In this document: one piece after another, positions 20,035-32,882 of the stretch | How positions within the stretch are numbered: position 1 is the first letter of the stretch | Layout: each line of letters starts with the position of its first letter | DNA from: Colwellia sp. | GTDB lineage: Bacteria > Pseudomonadota > Gammaproteobacteria > Enterobacterales > Alteromonadaceae | Length of the DNA stretch: 64,000 nt | Assembly: GCA_020630795.1 (NCBI GenBank) | Contig: JAHDIK010000009.1 | Span: forward strand, 106,631 to 170,630 | Direction: 5' to 3' | The notes under the pieces: model-generated | Told to the model about the DNA's origin: nothing | The model's input: the letters and a program-made list of their open reading frames with translations, nothing else | Database searches by the model: none | Translations under genes and position numbers: made by a program

Positions 20035-20706
20035 TTACTGATGGATATTTGAATGTGATTGACAACTTTTTAGTAAGGTTAAGAAATCAGATAAGTTTCT
20101 ATCAAAGCTACTTTCAGGTAAGTAAAGGTGATATCCGTATAAGCCAACAAGTTGCTCTGTTCTGTATAACCATGCTGCAACAGGGCCTTTGTAAACCTTT
20201 CCATTTAAGGTGTATGGCTCGAAACTAATGAGACCTTCGGTGAGTTCTATATCTCTATTTACCGCTGACAGTATTAGCAATTCTTTTTGTTCATGAATCA
20301 GCTTGTTAGCTAACCTAGGCGAAATAGAGTCTGCAATGTGCTGTAGATCGACTAACTTAATGCCTATATAAGGTAAATATACGCGGTAGCCATGTGGTAT
20401 CGAGGTTGTTTGACCAATACGAACAATTTCATGCCAGTTGATTTGCCATTTACCGTTTCGATGAAAAAATACAAAATTTTCCCGAGTGAGTTGGTAACTC
20501 GTTTCTGGCTCTGTCAGTTTAAGTACACCAGTTAATAACACAATAAAGCTAGCAAAAAGCAGCAACATTAGCTGGTATTTGTACTGATCCCACAAGAACG
20601 AGTTAAGTAGTAAACAAATACAAACCAAGCAAAAGCCAGTCAAAGACAGAAACTTTGAATGATTTTTTGACTGAGGCCTTACCGTTATTATGTCTTCTGT
20701 CGACAT
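20035..20706 (-). CDS. Membrane protein of unknown function, DUF2982-like
   Basis: The 223-residue protein has two adjacent membrane helices near the N-terminus (about residues 19-37 and 43-63) and a soluble C-terminal domain that includes ENFVFFHRNGKWQINWHEIVRIGQ, a PH-like pattern, then YLPYIGIKLVD. By recall this matches DUF2982, found in Shewanella and its relatives; the function is unknown. It is a single gene with about 170 bases before the next gene upstream on the same strand side. Confidence 0.55.
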   Translation of the reverse strand: MSTEDIITVRPQSKNHSKFLSLTGFCLVCICLLLNSFLWDQYKYQLMLLLFASFIVLLTGVLKLTEPETSYQLTRENFVFFHRNGKWQINWHEIVRIGQTTSIPHGYRVYLPYIGIKLVDLQHIADSISPRLANKLIHEQKELLILSAVNRDIELTEGLISFEPYTLNGKVYKGPVAAWLYRTEQLVGLYGYHLYLPESSFDRNLSDFLTLLKSCQSHSNIHQ

Positions 20707-20802
20707 AAGATGTTGTTCCTATGTGCGTAAATTACTTGGTTACATTTTAATAATGAAACATTAGAGTTGAACTTTTTATTGATTCCCTAATCTCGCGTAT
20801 GT

Positions 20803-21018
20803 TTACATTGTTTGAATTAACCTTTTAATTTTAGTTGCCTTTTCGAAGTGATCGAGTTTTTCGGTCATAATCCACCATGTCGCCACTTCGAGTAATAGTT
20901 CAGGTTCAGAGTTTTTATTTTTGAAAAAAGCATAAAACGACAATCCAACATTATCTCCTTTTTGCTGTATTTTCTTATCGCATATTTCGATGATTTTACT
21001 TTTCATATGAATATTCAT
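20803..21018 (-). CDS. Small conserved protein, DUF6500-like
   Basis: The 71-residue soluble protein reads KIIEICDKKIQQKGDNVGLS, FYAFFKNKN, PELLLEVATWWIMTEKLDHF, EKATKIKRLI. The pattern is what I remember of the DUF6500 family; no function is known. The start is the ATG with GGAA 7 bases upstream; a second ATG four codons later is possible. It has no obvious partner. Confidence 0.6.
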   Translation of the reverse strand: MNIHMKSKIIEICDKKIQQKGDNVGLSFYAFFKNKNSEPELLLEVATWWIMTEKLDHFEKATKIKRLIQTM

Positions 21019-21246
21019 AGATTATTCCATCTAGCTTTGTTTGTTAACAATAAACAATATGTGTTTTGTTGGGGTTATGATAATATGGCGATAGCATTCG
21101 GTTGTTGTTTTGTATATGCTTTATGGTGTTTGTATATAAAAAATAGTATTATTCAATTTGTCGTAATATTACATACATTTTTATATAATGCTTTAATACA
21201 TCACCAAGCTTACCGAAATGCTGCATAAACTTTAGGAATATTTAAT

Positions 21247-22332
21247 TTGAAAACACTTTTTAAATCAATTCAATTATTATTTGTTTGCTTTGCACTGTTA
21301 AGTGTTAGCGTATTTGCAGACGTTATTTCTGCTGACAATAAAGGGTTTCAGTACACTGGTCGAATTGATTTTTCTGATAAGAATAAACCTTACTTAACAT
21401 GGTCTGGAAGCAGCGTAAAAGCTAACGTTACAGGTAACAAGTTAGTTTTGCTTATTGATGATGAAAAAGGTGAGAATTATTACAATGTTATTGTAAATAA
21501 CAATACGATAACGCCTTATGTTTTAAAGTTAAAAAAAGGCTTAAATAGGTACGATTTAAGTCATCTGATCACGAGTACAGTGACTCAATTTGAACTTTTT
21601 AAACGTACTGAAGGCTTTGAAGGTGGTACATACTTTCACGGTGTTGATTTAGAAAAAGGTTATAGCCTTGCGCCACCTCCTAAACGTTTAACACGAAAAA
21701 TTGCTTTTTTTGGTGACTCTATTACCAGTGCTATGGGTAACGAAGCGGCCGATAACGACGTGGATAATAGAGCGTCAGAGAAAAACCATTACTTGTCTTA
21801 TGCAGCAATTACAGCACGTAAGCTTAATGCAGAGTTTCATACTGTGTCACGCAGTGGCATAGGTTTTATGGTGAGTTGGTTCGATTTTATTATGCCTGAA
21901 TATTACGATCAGTTAACAGGTGTCAGTAATAACGATAGCCAATGGGATTTTTCGCAATGGCAGCCAGACGTAGTTGTTGTGAATTTAGGGCAAAATGATA
22001 GCTGGCTAATAGACAACGAAAAAAGATTAAAACCAGAGCCGAGTGAATCCGACATCGTAGAAGCGTACGCAGCATTTATAACATCATTAACCAAACATTA
22101 TCCTAACGCTCAATTTGTATCGGTGTTAGGAAGTATGGACGCCACTAAAAACACTAAGTGGCCGGGGTATGTAAAGCGTGCAATTGAACAAATTAAACGC
22201 AAAAACAATAAAATTAAGATTGATATGACATTATTTGACTTTAATGGTTATAAAAAACACCCAAGAGTGCAGCAACATGTCGCAAATGCTGATAAACTCT
22301 CGCGTCATATTGAATCCTTGATGAATTGGTAA
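21247..22332 (+). CDS. Exported SGNH/GDSL esterase, carbohydrate esterase family 2-like
   Basis: The frame starts at TTG, with AGGAA a few bases upstream and no better start nearby. The 361-residue product has a signal peptide (about residues 1-24, ending VFAD). Residues 25-130 form a beta-sandwich like the N-terminal domain of CE2 acetyl esterases. The catalytic domain has the SGNH blocks FFGDSITSAMGN (nucleophilic Ser), the Gly of the oxyanion hole in SRSGIGFM, VVNLGQNDSW (Asn) and the closing DANKLSRH-like segment ADKLSRH with the His. It should remove acetyl groups from polysaccharides in the periplasm or outside the cell. It lies upstream of gnd at the edge of the glycan-degradation genes. 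Confidence 0.82.
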   Translation: MKTLFKSIQLLFVCFALLSVSVFADVISADNKGFQYTGRIDFSDKNKPYLTWSGSSVKANVTGNKLVLLIDDEKGENYYNVIVNNNTITPYVLKLKKGLNRYDLSHLITSTVTQFELFKRTEGFEGGTYFHGVDLEKGYSLAPPPKRLTRKIAFFGDSITSAMGNEAADNDVDNRASEKNHYLSYAAITARKLNAEFHTVSRSGIGFMVSWFDFIMPEYYDQLTGVSNNDSQWDFSQWQPDVVVVNLGQNDSWLIDNEKRLKPEPSESDIVEAYAAFITSLTKHYPNAQFVSVLGSMDATKNTKWPGYVKRAIEQIKRKNNKIKIDMTLFDFNGYKKHPRVQQHVANADKLSRHIESLMNW

Positions 22333-22552
22333 GTATTTAACGTAGCTTTATAAGTATTATTAATACCTTTTATTTCTATCGGTTATAAGTCAGTTTTTAT
22401 TGTAACTTTACGTAATAAGAAAATCTGGTATCTTGACCGGCATTATTTAATGGGTATGTAAGCGTAATGCAACTGCATTACCTAGAATAATATTTATTCG
22501 CTATAAACATTGCATGTCACAGTGTAATAAACATTATTTCTTTGGAGAGAAC

Positions 22553-24019
22553 ATGAAAGCAAAATCAGATATAGCTGTTGTTGGCCTTGCAGTTATGGGC
22601 GAAAACTTAATCCTTAATATGGCAAGCAAAGGATTTACCGTTACAGCGTATAACCGCTCATACAATAAAGTTGAAAACTTTATTAACGGCAGAGCTGAAG
22701 GCAAAAGCATTCGCGGTGCTGATTCAATTGAAAGCTTAGTTGCTTCATTAGAGTCTCCTCGTAAAATTATGCTTATGGTTAAGTCTGGTCAGCCAGTTGA
22801 TGATTTTATTGAATTGCTTATTCCTCACTTAGATAAAGGCGACATCATCATTGACGGTGGTAACAGCCAATTTGAAGATTCAAACCGTCGTACACATTAC
22901 TTACGTGAAAAAGGTCTTTCTTACATCGGTACTGGTGTTTCTGGTGGTGAAGAGGGCGCTTTATTAGGTCCATCAATTATGCCTGGTGGCGACAAAAATG
23001 CATGGGAACATGTAAAGCCTATCTTCCAAGGTATTTCTGCAAAAGTTGCAGATGAAAATGGTGAGTTAACTGTTCCATGTTGTGATTGGGTTGGCGACGA
23101 CGGTGCTGGTCACTTTGTTAAAATGGTACACAACGGTATCGAATATGGCGACATGCAATTAATTTGTGAAGCTTATATTTTGATGCGTGACTTACTTGGT
23201 ATGTCTGCTGACGAAATGCAGGCAGTATTTGCTGAGTGGAACAAAACTGAATTAAGCAGCTACTTAGTAGAAATTACGGCAGATATTCTAGCGTACAAAG
23301 AAAATGACGAAGCATTAGTTGAAAGCATTTTAGATACCGCAGGCCAAAAAGGCACAGGTAAGTGGACTGGTGTAACAGCATTACACTTAGGTGTTCCATT
23401 AACGCTTATCGGTGAAGCAGTATTTGCTCGTTGTTTGTCAGCAATTAAAGAAGAGCGTGTGCATGCCTCTTCAGTTATTTCTGGCCCTACACCTGTATTT
23501 ACGGGTGATAAAGCAGCGTTTATTGAAAGCTTACGTCAAGCATTATTAGCGTCTAAAATTGTTTCTTATGCGCAAGGTTATGCAGTAATGCGTGAAGCTG
23601 CAAAAGAATACAAGTGGGAACTAGACTGTGGCGCAATCGCATTAATGTGGCGTGGTGGTTGTATTATTCGTTCAGCATTCTTAGGTAATATCAAAACAGC
23701 ATTTGATAAAGACGAAAACTTATCAAACTTATTGTTAGATGATTACTTTAAAGATGTAGTAACTAGCGCTCAACAAGGCTGGCGTGAAGTTGTAGGTACA
23801 GCAGCTATGCAAGGTATTTCAGTACCATGTTTATCATCTGCTCTTAGCTACTTTGACGGTTACCGCACGGCTAATTCTCCGGCTAACTTACTACAAGCTC
23901 AACGTGATTACTTTGGTGCTCACACTTATGAGCGTACAGACAAGCCACGTGGTGAGTTTTTCCATACAAACTGGACAGGTAGAGGTGGTAACACATCTTC
24001 AACTACTTACGACGTTTAA
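22553..24019 (+). CDS. gnd: 6-phosphogluconate dehydrogenase, decarboxylating
   Basis: Gnd converts 6-phosphogluconate to ribulose 5-phosphate with NADP+ in the oxidative pentose phosphate pathway. I use the ATG of MKAKSDIAVV, which has GGAGAG upstream; a longer frame to 22514 is not supported. The 488-residue length matches the long bacterial form. Seen are the NADP-binding GLAVMGENL, the substrate motif GTGVSGGEEGALLGPSIMPGG, the catalytic region HFVKMVHNGIEYGDMQ with the active lysine, and the C-terminal FHTNWTGRGG. zwf and pgl are not nearby, so gnd stands alone here. Confidence 0.96.
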   Translation: MKAKSDIAVVGLAVMGENLILNMASKGFTVTAYNRSYNKVENFINGRAEGKSIRGADSIESLVASLESPRKIMLMVKSGQPVDDFIELLIPHLDKGDIIIDGGNSQFEDSNRRTHYLREKGLSYIGTGVSGGEEGALLGPSIMPGGDKNAWEHVKPIFQGISAKVADENGELTVPCCDWVGDDGAGHFVKMVHNGIEYGDMQLICEAYILMRDLLGMSADEMQAVFAEWNKTELSSYLVEITADILAYKENDEALVESILDTAGQKGTGKWTGVTALHLGVPLTLIGEAVFARCLSAIKEERVHASSVISGPTPVFTGDKAAFIESLRQALLASKIVSYAQGYAVMREAAKEYKWELDCGAIALMWRGGCIIRSAFLGNIKTAFDKDENLSNLLLDDYFKDVVTSAQQGWREVVGTAAMQGISVPCLSSALSYFDGYRTANSPANLLQAQRDYFGAHTYERTDKPRGEFFHTNWTGRGGNTSSTTYDV

Positions 24020-24055
24020 TCGTTAGTTAAACAAGTGTTAGTCAAACGTCCAATA

Positions 24056-24083
24056 AAAAAGCTGAGTTTATCTCAGCTTTTTT
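24056..24083 (+). terminator. Intrinsic terminator after gnd
   Basis: AAAAAAGCTGAG and CTCAGCTTTTTT pair around TTTAT, giving a symmetrical terminator that could also stop transcripts of lacZ from the other side. Confidence 0.88.
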
Positions 24084-24169
24084 GTACCTAAATTTTAGTA
24101 TGAGGTGGCGAGCATTTTGCTATCACCTCATATCATTACTCATCATATATACGACTGATGCTTACTGGT

Positions 24170-27307
<3,138 letters not shown>

Positions 27308-27475
27308 CTACCTGAAATAGAAAAGGTTACATGACGTAGCTCAGCCAGTGGCTAATTCCATCGTCACGTTAACTAATATCGTTGTTGTATAAATATAGCT
27401 AAAATTTCGTGATTATATTATGATTATTTCTATCAATAATTTATCCAAAACTCTCTTTTGTGGTTTGCGTTTTAT

Positions 27476-28285
27476 ATGTGGAAAGAAATTTTAGATATAG
27501 GTCCGCTATGTCACGAACGTTTTATTGATCTAAATAACGTGCCTGAAATTACCGACTTAGGTATAGAGTTAGCAGGTTCATCAAATTTAGCTGGCGAATA
27601 TTGTGTTGCTCGGCCCAATCCGAGTAGCCATACACTTTTTTATACTCTGTCGGGCGAAGGGCTACTAAAAACATCCACCAATCAATATGCATTAACACCA
27701 AATACGTTAGCGGTTTTACCTGCTAGATCGCCTTTCTATGTAGAAATAAATGATACGCACTGGGACATTTTTTGGATTAATTTGAGCGATATCGCAAAGT
27801 GGCAGTTTATTAATCATAACTCCAATTCAGTGATCACTAATTTAAATTTAGAAGCTTTACACCATGCGCTTGAATTACTTTATCGCGAGAAAAACTCTGA
27901 GCTAAGGCAGGGAGTTTTACCTATTATTGAGTATTATTTATCTAATACTCTCAATCGTGCTGAACAGCGTACTGACAATTATCGACTTAGCAATTTGTTC
28001 AATAACATCGAAAAGCAACTGCACTTTACTTGGACCATCGAAAATATGTGTGAACAAGTGCATTATTCACCACCACATTTACACCGTTTATGTTTAAAAC
28101 AGTTTGGGCGTAGTCCAATTCAACAACTTATATATTTACGTGTGAAACGAGCTAAATATTTGTTAAAAAACACCAATTGGCCAATCGCACAAATTGCCAA
28201 CTACGTGGGGTATCAGCAAATATTTACGTTTTCAAAACGTTTTAAGCAGTCAGAAGGCATTTCACCCAGAGAGTACCGTAAATAG
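27476..28285 (+). CDS. AraC-family transcriptional regulator, divergent from lacZ
   Basis: The 269-residue protein (start at the ATG of MWKEILDIG; an earlier TTG in frame is less likely) has an N-terminal cupin-like sensor domain (YTLSGEGLLK to LAVLPARSPFYVEI) and a C-terminal pair of helix-turn-helix motifs: WTIENMCEQVHYSPPHLHRL and ANYVGYQQIFTFSKRFKQ with the classic GISPREYR end. Regulators of this layout sense sugars. Position back-to-back with lacZ, 174 bp between starts, points to control of lacZ. Confidence 0.88.
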   Translation: MWKEILDIGPLCHERFIDLNNVPEITDLGIELAGSSNLAGEYCVARPNPSSHTLFYTLSGEGLLKTSTNQYALTPNTLAVLPARSPFYVEINDTHWDIFWINLSDIAKWQFINHNSNSVITNLNLEALHHALELLYREKNSELRQGVLPIIEYYLSNTLNRAEQRTDNYRLSNLFNNIEKQLHFTWTIENMCEQVHYSPPHLHRLCLKQFGRSPIQQLIYLRVKRAKYLLKNTNWPIAQIANYVGYQQIFTFSKRFKQSEGISPREYRK

Positions 28286-28367
28286 CATCTAATCATTGGG
28301 CGTAATGCTCCAGCAGTTTATTTTTGAAGAGCTTTCGTGGAGTTTTTAATCGCCAATTATTCGTTAA

Positions 28368-28823
28368 TTATAATGGGCGAGTTAAAAAACGGCTATTTGG
28401 ATCGTCAGTGTAGTCAGCAAATGGAGTGGTAAACTCAAAGCCATGTTTTAGATAAAGTTGTACTGCTGGTTTAAAATACACTTGCGAGCCTGTTTCTAAG
28501 CTAACTTTTGTAAATCCGTTGGCTTTCGCATCGTTCATAATGTGTTTTAACATACGCGATGCAACTCCTTTATTTTTATAGCCAGCTGATGTTCGCATTG
28601 ATTTTACTTCTGCGTGAGTGTTATCAATTGGTACATACGCGCCACACCCAGCTAATTCACTACCATCCCACATGGACCAAAATACAACGTTAGAATTTTG
28701 TAGCTTTGCAATATCTAACGCGTGTACGCTCTCGGGTGGCGACGTTGCTAGCATATCGTCCATGTGCTCTTGTAATAGAGCAATAACTTTTGTGTGTGTC
28801 AGGTCGTCTCGAATAATACGCAT
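28368..28823 (-). CDS. GNAT-family N-acetyltransferase
   Basis: The 151-residue protein has a full GNAT domain: VFWSMWDGSELAGCGAYV, then AEVKSMRTSAGYKNKGVASRM with the acetyl-CoA motif (YKNKGVAS), and KVSLETGSQVYFKPAVQLYLKHGFEF, the motif B region. The sequence is typical of the PhnO/YafP-like small acetyltransferases; the substrate is unknown. It is convergent with the AraC gene and unrelated to the nearby glycan genes as far as can be seen. Confidence 0.83.
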   Translation of the reverse strand: MRIIRDDLTHTKVIALLQEHMDDMLATSPPESVHALDIAKLQNSNVVFWSMWDGSELAGCGAYVPIDNTHAEVKSMRTSAGYKNKGVASRMLKHIMNDAKANGFTKVSLETGSQVYFKPAVQLYLKHGFEFTTPFADYTDDPNSRFLTRPL

Positions 28824-28920
28824 TCATTAACGTCTTTATTAATCATTTATTATGAATATTGTAAAACCAGCCCTAAACAAGCTCAATACGCGAATAGTTG
28901 ATTTATATTCAAGTATATTT

Positions 28921-30888
28921 TTATTCACCTAACCGTAGTGGAACCGCTGGAAATCCATCCTCATTGTAAAGATTCGCGGGTGAATTATCGGCCCAACCGT
29001 ATCTTAGTGATTTAGGGGCTGTTACATTGTTAGACCAAACCACGACGTTGTCACCGTTGATAAGGGCTTTAGCGTTGTAGTATTTTCCGTCTTGGCCTGC
29101 AACTTCAAACCCTAACAGTTCACCGTTAGCTTTTAGTCCGTTACCTACATTTTTGTATGAAACAATCAGTTTATTATTGTTACGAGAAATAGCAATTGCC
29201 GTTGGCCCAGAACTTTCCTTAGTACTGCCATAAACGAGTTTATTAGCTGCATGCCACATACGTTCGCCAACAATTTGTTTATTTCGAGGGTGTATGTCAT
29301 ACGCTTCACCTGCATCAATAAGTACAACCATTGCGGTGTTAGGCATTGCTAAGGTTTGTGTTTGGGCTTCTCTAAGTTGCGCCCACGTACTATTTGTAGG
29401 TTTGGGTTGTTGAGCGTGCATGCTAGCTAATTGTGCGTAAATAAAGGGTAAATTCGGTAAATTCCAAGCGGTACGCCAGCTGTTAATCATGGCTTTGAAT
29501 AAGTCGGCGTATTCACTCGCACGCCAAATATTACTTTCACCTTGGTACCAAATTACGCCCGCAATTGGCGAGTTGATAAGCGGGTTTATCATTCCGTTAT
29601 ACAATACACTTTCTGTTTTAAACATTGCAGGTGGCATTGGAACTTTACCTTCAAGCGTATTGTTAATACGCCACTGACCACTTAAATCTATTGATTGAGT
29701 AGTGTCGGACGAAATGATGTCCATCTTCATTTTGTTAGGCCTACCGCCAAACCTGACTTTATTATCCCAGCCGTTTGCCGCTCTAATCGACAATACATTT
29801 TTTCCAGCTTTTAATACTGGCGCAGAGGAATTGTTTAAGTTAACAGTGAAAGGCTTAGGTTGCTGGTCAGCTCCTTTTTTACCTATTAATGTACTATTTA
29901 AATATACCCACAGCATTTGTGGGTGGTGGCCTAAATCAATCGTGAGTTTGTTAGCGCTTATAACAGAAGAGGGAAGTTCAATTGTTTTACGTAACCACAC
30001 AATATCAGTGTACGTAATGCGTTTATTTACTGATTCTTTAATCCACTGGTTGTCGTTATATGAGGTTGAAGATAGTTTGAGATCTTTATGCTTCGTAGAA
30101 TGAAATAGCTTTGCATTTTTGATGTTCTGTTGGATCGTTGCATCCGCGATTTTTTTGTCCCAACGCGTTGGGTTTTCTATGATGCTTTTTGCGTTGTCTC
30201 TATATCCGTTTAATGACAAAAGGGCGTTTGCAGGTGTCCAGGCTTCGGCAGGTGTGCCACCCCAAGTTGAGTCAATAATTCCAATAGGGATCCCTTTATT
30301 TTGTTGAATTTTTTTTGCAAAAAACCAAGCAACGGCAGAAAAGTTTTCTGAGGTTTTAGGTGATGCTACGTCCCATTTACCATCGGTTAGCGTGTTTTGT
30401 TTAGTTGTTTGCACATTGTCTTGCACGTCAAAATAACGAATAAGAGGGTAATTACTGTCTTTAACTTCTTCTTTCCAATTATTTACTTCCCATTTAAGTT
30501 TCCAATCCATATTTGACTGACCAGATGCCAGCCACACATCACCAATGTATATGTCTTTAATCGTTTTAGAGGCGTGCTCGCCATTAATCGACATAATAAA
30601 TGGACCACCAGCCTTTCTTGGTGGTAACGCGGTATTCCAAACTCCTTTTTCAGAAGCGCGTGTGTTTACAACCGATTTTGGTAAGTGAGGTGAGTTAGTG
30701 AGGTAAACGGTAATATGTTCATTAGGTTTGGCAGTACCAGAAATATTAATGACATGATTTCGTTGTAATACCATGTGATCTGAAAACAACGAAGATAGTT
30801 CTACAGCATTTGAAAACGGCGTAAATACTGCAAGTGTGTATACTAGAAAAAATGTTAGATAAATTTTGTTCCAAACCAGATTTTTCAT
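28921..30888 (-). CDS. Sialate O-acetylesterase-like SGNH hydrolase
   Basis: The exported protein of about 655 residues has a signal peptide after MKNLVWNKIY; the frame extends seven codons further upstream to 30909 and that start cannot be excluded. The N-terminal Ig-like domain begins with LSSLFSDHMVLQRN. The catalytic SGNH domain has ASGQSNMDW (nucleophilic Ser) and VIWYQGESN, and DAGEAYDIHPRNK supplies Asp and His. A galactose-binding-like sugar domain (TIDLGHHPQMLWVYLNSTLI) is inserted between the two halves, as in long family members. It should deacetylate sialic acid or other acetylated glycans. It lies downstream of the fucosidase, separated from it by a terminator. Confidence 0.88.
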   Translation of the reverse strand: MKNLVWNKIYLTFFLVYTLAVFTPFSNAVELSSLFSDHMVLQRNHVINISGTAKPNEHITVYLTNSPHLPKSVVNTRASEKGVWNTALPPRKAGGPFIMSINGEHASKTIKDIYIGDVWLASGQSNMDWKLKWEVNNWKEEVKDSNYPLIRYFDVQDNVQTTKQNTLTDGKWDVASPKTSENFSAVAWFFAKKIQQNKGIPIGIIDSTWGGTPAEAWTPANALLSLNGYRDNAKSIIENPTRWDKKIADATIQQNIKNAKLFHSTKHKDLKLSSTSYNDNQWIKESVNKRITYTDIVWLRKTIELPSSVISANKLTIDLGHHPQMLWVYLNSTLIGKKGADQQPKPFTVNLNNSSAPVLKAGKNVLSIRAANGWDNKVRFGGRPNKMKMDIISSDTTQSIDLSGQWRINNTLEGKVPMPPAMFKTESVLYNGMINPLINSPIAGVIWYQGESNIWRASEYADLFKAMINSWRTAWNLPNLPFIYAQLASMHAQQPKPTNSTWAQLREAQTQTLAMPNTAMVVLIDAGEAYDIHPRNKQIVGERMWHAANKLVYGSTKESSGPTAIAISRNNNKLIVSYKNVGNGLKANGELLGFEVAGQDGKYYNAKALINGDNVVVWSNNVTAPKSLRYGWADNSPANLYNEDGFPAVPLRLGE

Positions 30889-30920
30889 AAATCTATAACC
30901 TAAACTCATAACCTAAGAAA

Positions 30921-30951
30921 ATAAAAAAGGCGCTAACGGTAAGTTAGCGCC
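30921..30951 (-). terminator. Intrinsic terminator between fucosidase and sialate O-acetylesterase genes
   Basis: On the minus strand GGCGCTAAC and GTTAGCGCC form a perfect 9-bp stem with a 5-base loop, followed by TTTTTTATTTT. It stops transcription leaving the fucosidase gene. Confidence 0.88.
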
Positions 30952-30984
30952 TTTGTTAGCGTTACATATTAAGTAAGTAAAACG

Positions 30985-32568
30985 TTACTTAGTAATTTTA
31001 AGCACTTGAGCATGTTTGCTAGGAGAACCAGCAGGTAATGTTAGCTCTAGTCCGTTTGCTGTTTGCTTAAAGTTAACCTTGCCGTTGTGTCCAATTAATT
31101 CAACGTTAGCAATGGTGTCTTTGTAGTTTTTGCTGTTAATACTACGAATAGTAACTTTAGCATTGTCACCAGGCCACGCTAATATTGTTGCATATAACGT
31201 GTCTTTATTTTTGGTAAATCTAATGTCGCCGCTGTTAAAGTCTTTACGGTTTTTCTCTGCATCGTTAGAGTTTTTACCGTCTGGTACGTAAGTTTCACCT
31301 TCACCGTAAACAACCCAAGGGCGAGTGTTGTATACCGCTTCACCATTAACAGCTAACCAATCACCAATTTCTTTTAGTAATGCAATTTCTGGCTCAGGAA
31401 TCGTACCGTCTGATTTAGGACCAATGTTTAATAACAATGAACCGTTTTTAGAGATGATGTCCATCAAATCATCAACTAAAGAGTTTGCATTACGGTATTT
31501 GTGGTTAGTTACATAACCCCAAGACGTAAGTGATACAGACGTATCTGTTTGCCAGAAATGAGGGTGAATATCCGTCATACCGCCACGCTCTATGTCTAAT
31601 ACCGCTGAGCCAGGAGGGAATGAACGCATTTCAGCATGTTCTTTATAGTTAAGCGCAGGCATGTTTTCCCAGTTAACGCCTTTGTTGTAATAGTAGCTAG
31701 CAAATTGCTTAACATGCTCGTGGAAAGGTTCAGACGCCATCCACCAGTCAAACCAAATTAATTCTGGCTCGTATTTATCTACAATTTCAACGGTACGTAA
31801 TAACCAATCGTCCATAAACTCTTGGCTTGGAGGTGTTAAACCTTCTTCAGAAGTTTTTCTGTTAACTGCTGGGCCGTATAAGTCGCGATACGCTTCGTCT
31901 TGAACATCTGAAGGGAACTCACGTCCACCATCGAAGAACCACCAGTTTTCAGCACGGTGACTTGATAAACCGAAATGAATATCTGTTTTAGCCGTTGCGT
32001 CTTTTAGCTCTTGAATAACGTCACGTTTTGGACCCATTTCAACAGAATCCCAACGAGTGTAGGAGTTGTCGTACATTGAAAAACCGTCATGATGTTCAGC
32101 AACAGGAACAATATATTTTGCACCAGAGTCGGCAATAATTTTTAACCATTCGTCAGCATTAAACTTTTCAGCTTTAAATTGAGGAATAAAGTCTTTGTAA
32201 CCAAATTCAGTTTGAACACCATGGTTTTTCTCGTGGTAAGCTTTTTCTTCATCAGACTTTTGGTACATTTTTCTTGGGTACCACTCACCGTTAAACGCAG
32301 GTACTGAATAAGCTCCCCAGTGAATGAAAATACCGAATTTAGCGTCTTGATACCAATCAGGAATTTTGTATTCAGATAATGAATCCCAGCTCGCTTTAAA
32401 AGGTCCTTTATTTGCTACTGCTTTAATTTCAGCTAATTTAGCTTGCGCTTTAACTTCTGAAGTTGCCGCTTCTGTCGCAGTGTTTGTATCAACGCTACAC
32501 GCTGATAAACCAATCGCCACAGCAAGTGCAACGCTGCTTTTTAATGTAAGTAAAGTATGTTTTTTCAT
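30985..32568 (-). CDS. Alpha-L-fucosidase, GH29, lipoprotein
   Basis: I start at the ATG of MKKHTLLTLK, because it opens a lipoprotein signal peptide ending in LSAC; the longer frame to 32676 adds no recognisable sequence. The 527-residue protein should be anchored by its Cys to a membrane. The GH29 TIM barrel begins with PDWYQDAKFGIFIHWGAYSV, contains the EHHDGFSMYDN substrate site and the nucleophile region ELIWFDWWM with its Asp, and ends in a beta-sandwich from about residue 415. It removes alpha-linked fucose from glycans, as in fucosylated algal or animal polymers. It is divergent from the GH2 operon. Confidence 0.92.
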   Translation of the reverse strand: MKKHTLLTLKSSVALAVAIGLSACSVDTNTATEAATSEVKAQAKLAEIKAVANKGPFKASWDSLSEYKIPDWYQDAKFGIFIHWGAYSVPAFNGEWYPRKMYQKSDEEKAYHEKNHGVQTEFGYKDFIPQFKAEKFNADEWLKIIADSGAKYIVPVAEHHDGFSMYDNSYTRWDSVEMGPKRDVIQELKDATAKTDIHFGLSSHRAENWWFFDGGREFPSDVQDEAYRDLYGPAVNRKTSEEGLTPPSQEFMDDWLLRTVEIVDKYEPELIWFDWWMASEPFHEHVKQFASYYYNKGVNWENMPALNYKEHAEMRSFPPGSAVLDIERGGMTDIHPHFWQTDTSVSLTSWGYVTNHKYRNANSLVDDLMDIISKNGSLLLNIGPKSDGTIPEPEIALLKEIGDWLAVNGEAVYNTRPWVVYGEGETYVPDGKNSNDAEKNRKDFNSGDIRFTKNKDTLYATILAWPGDNAKVTIRSINSKNYKDTIANVELIGHNGKVNFKQTANGLELTLPAGSPSKHAQVLKITK

Positions 32569-32736
32569 ATTGCTTTTCGTAAGTAGTGACCAAAAAAATG
32601 TATACGACACTATAATTTCAAACGCCTCTAAATTGCAACAAAATTTATATGTAAAACGGTGGTTTTTAATATGCAAAATAATTAGTGGTTAATCGAAAAA
32701 ATATCACTTCTGATATTGCACAGTCATTAAGTCGTT

Positions 32737-32780
32737 GTTTTTAAGTGTTAAAAACTCAGATTTTAGCGTTTTGTGCTAAA
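32737..32780. promoter_or_regulatory. Inverted repeats in the fucosidase/GH2 divergent promoter region
   Basis: The 314-bp region between the two divergent starts holds a perfect palindrome GTTTTTAA-gtg-TTAAAAAC (32737-32755) and a second repeat TTTAGC-N7-GCTAAA (32762-32780). Both look like operators for a dimeric repressor or activator. No regulator gene lies next to them. Confidence 0.4.
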
Positions 32781-32882
32781 CGTAACTCGACTGATTTACG
32801 TTGACAAAATAAGTACGATAATGAATTATTGATAAAATTAAAAAATTACATATAAAAAAATAAATCAATATAGAGCTATATT

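Noticed and set aside
20962..21228. 88-codon + strand ORF
   Set aside because: It overlaps the DUF6500-like gene on the other strand, its composition is A/T-driven and it has no ribosome binding site.
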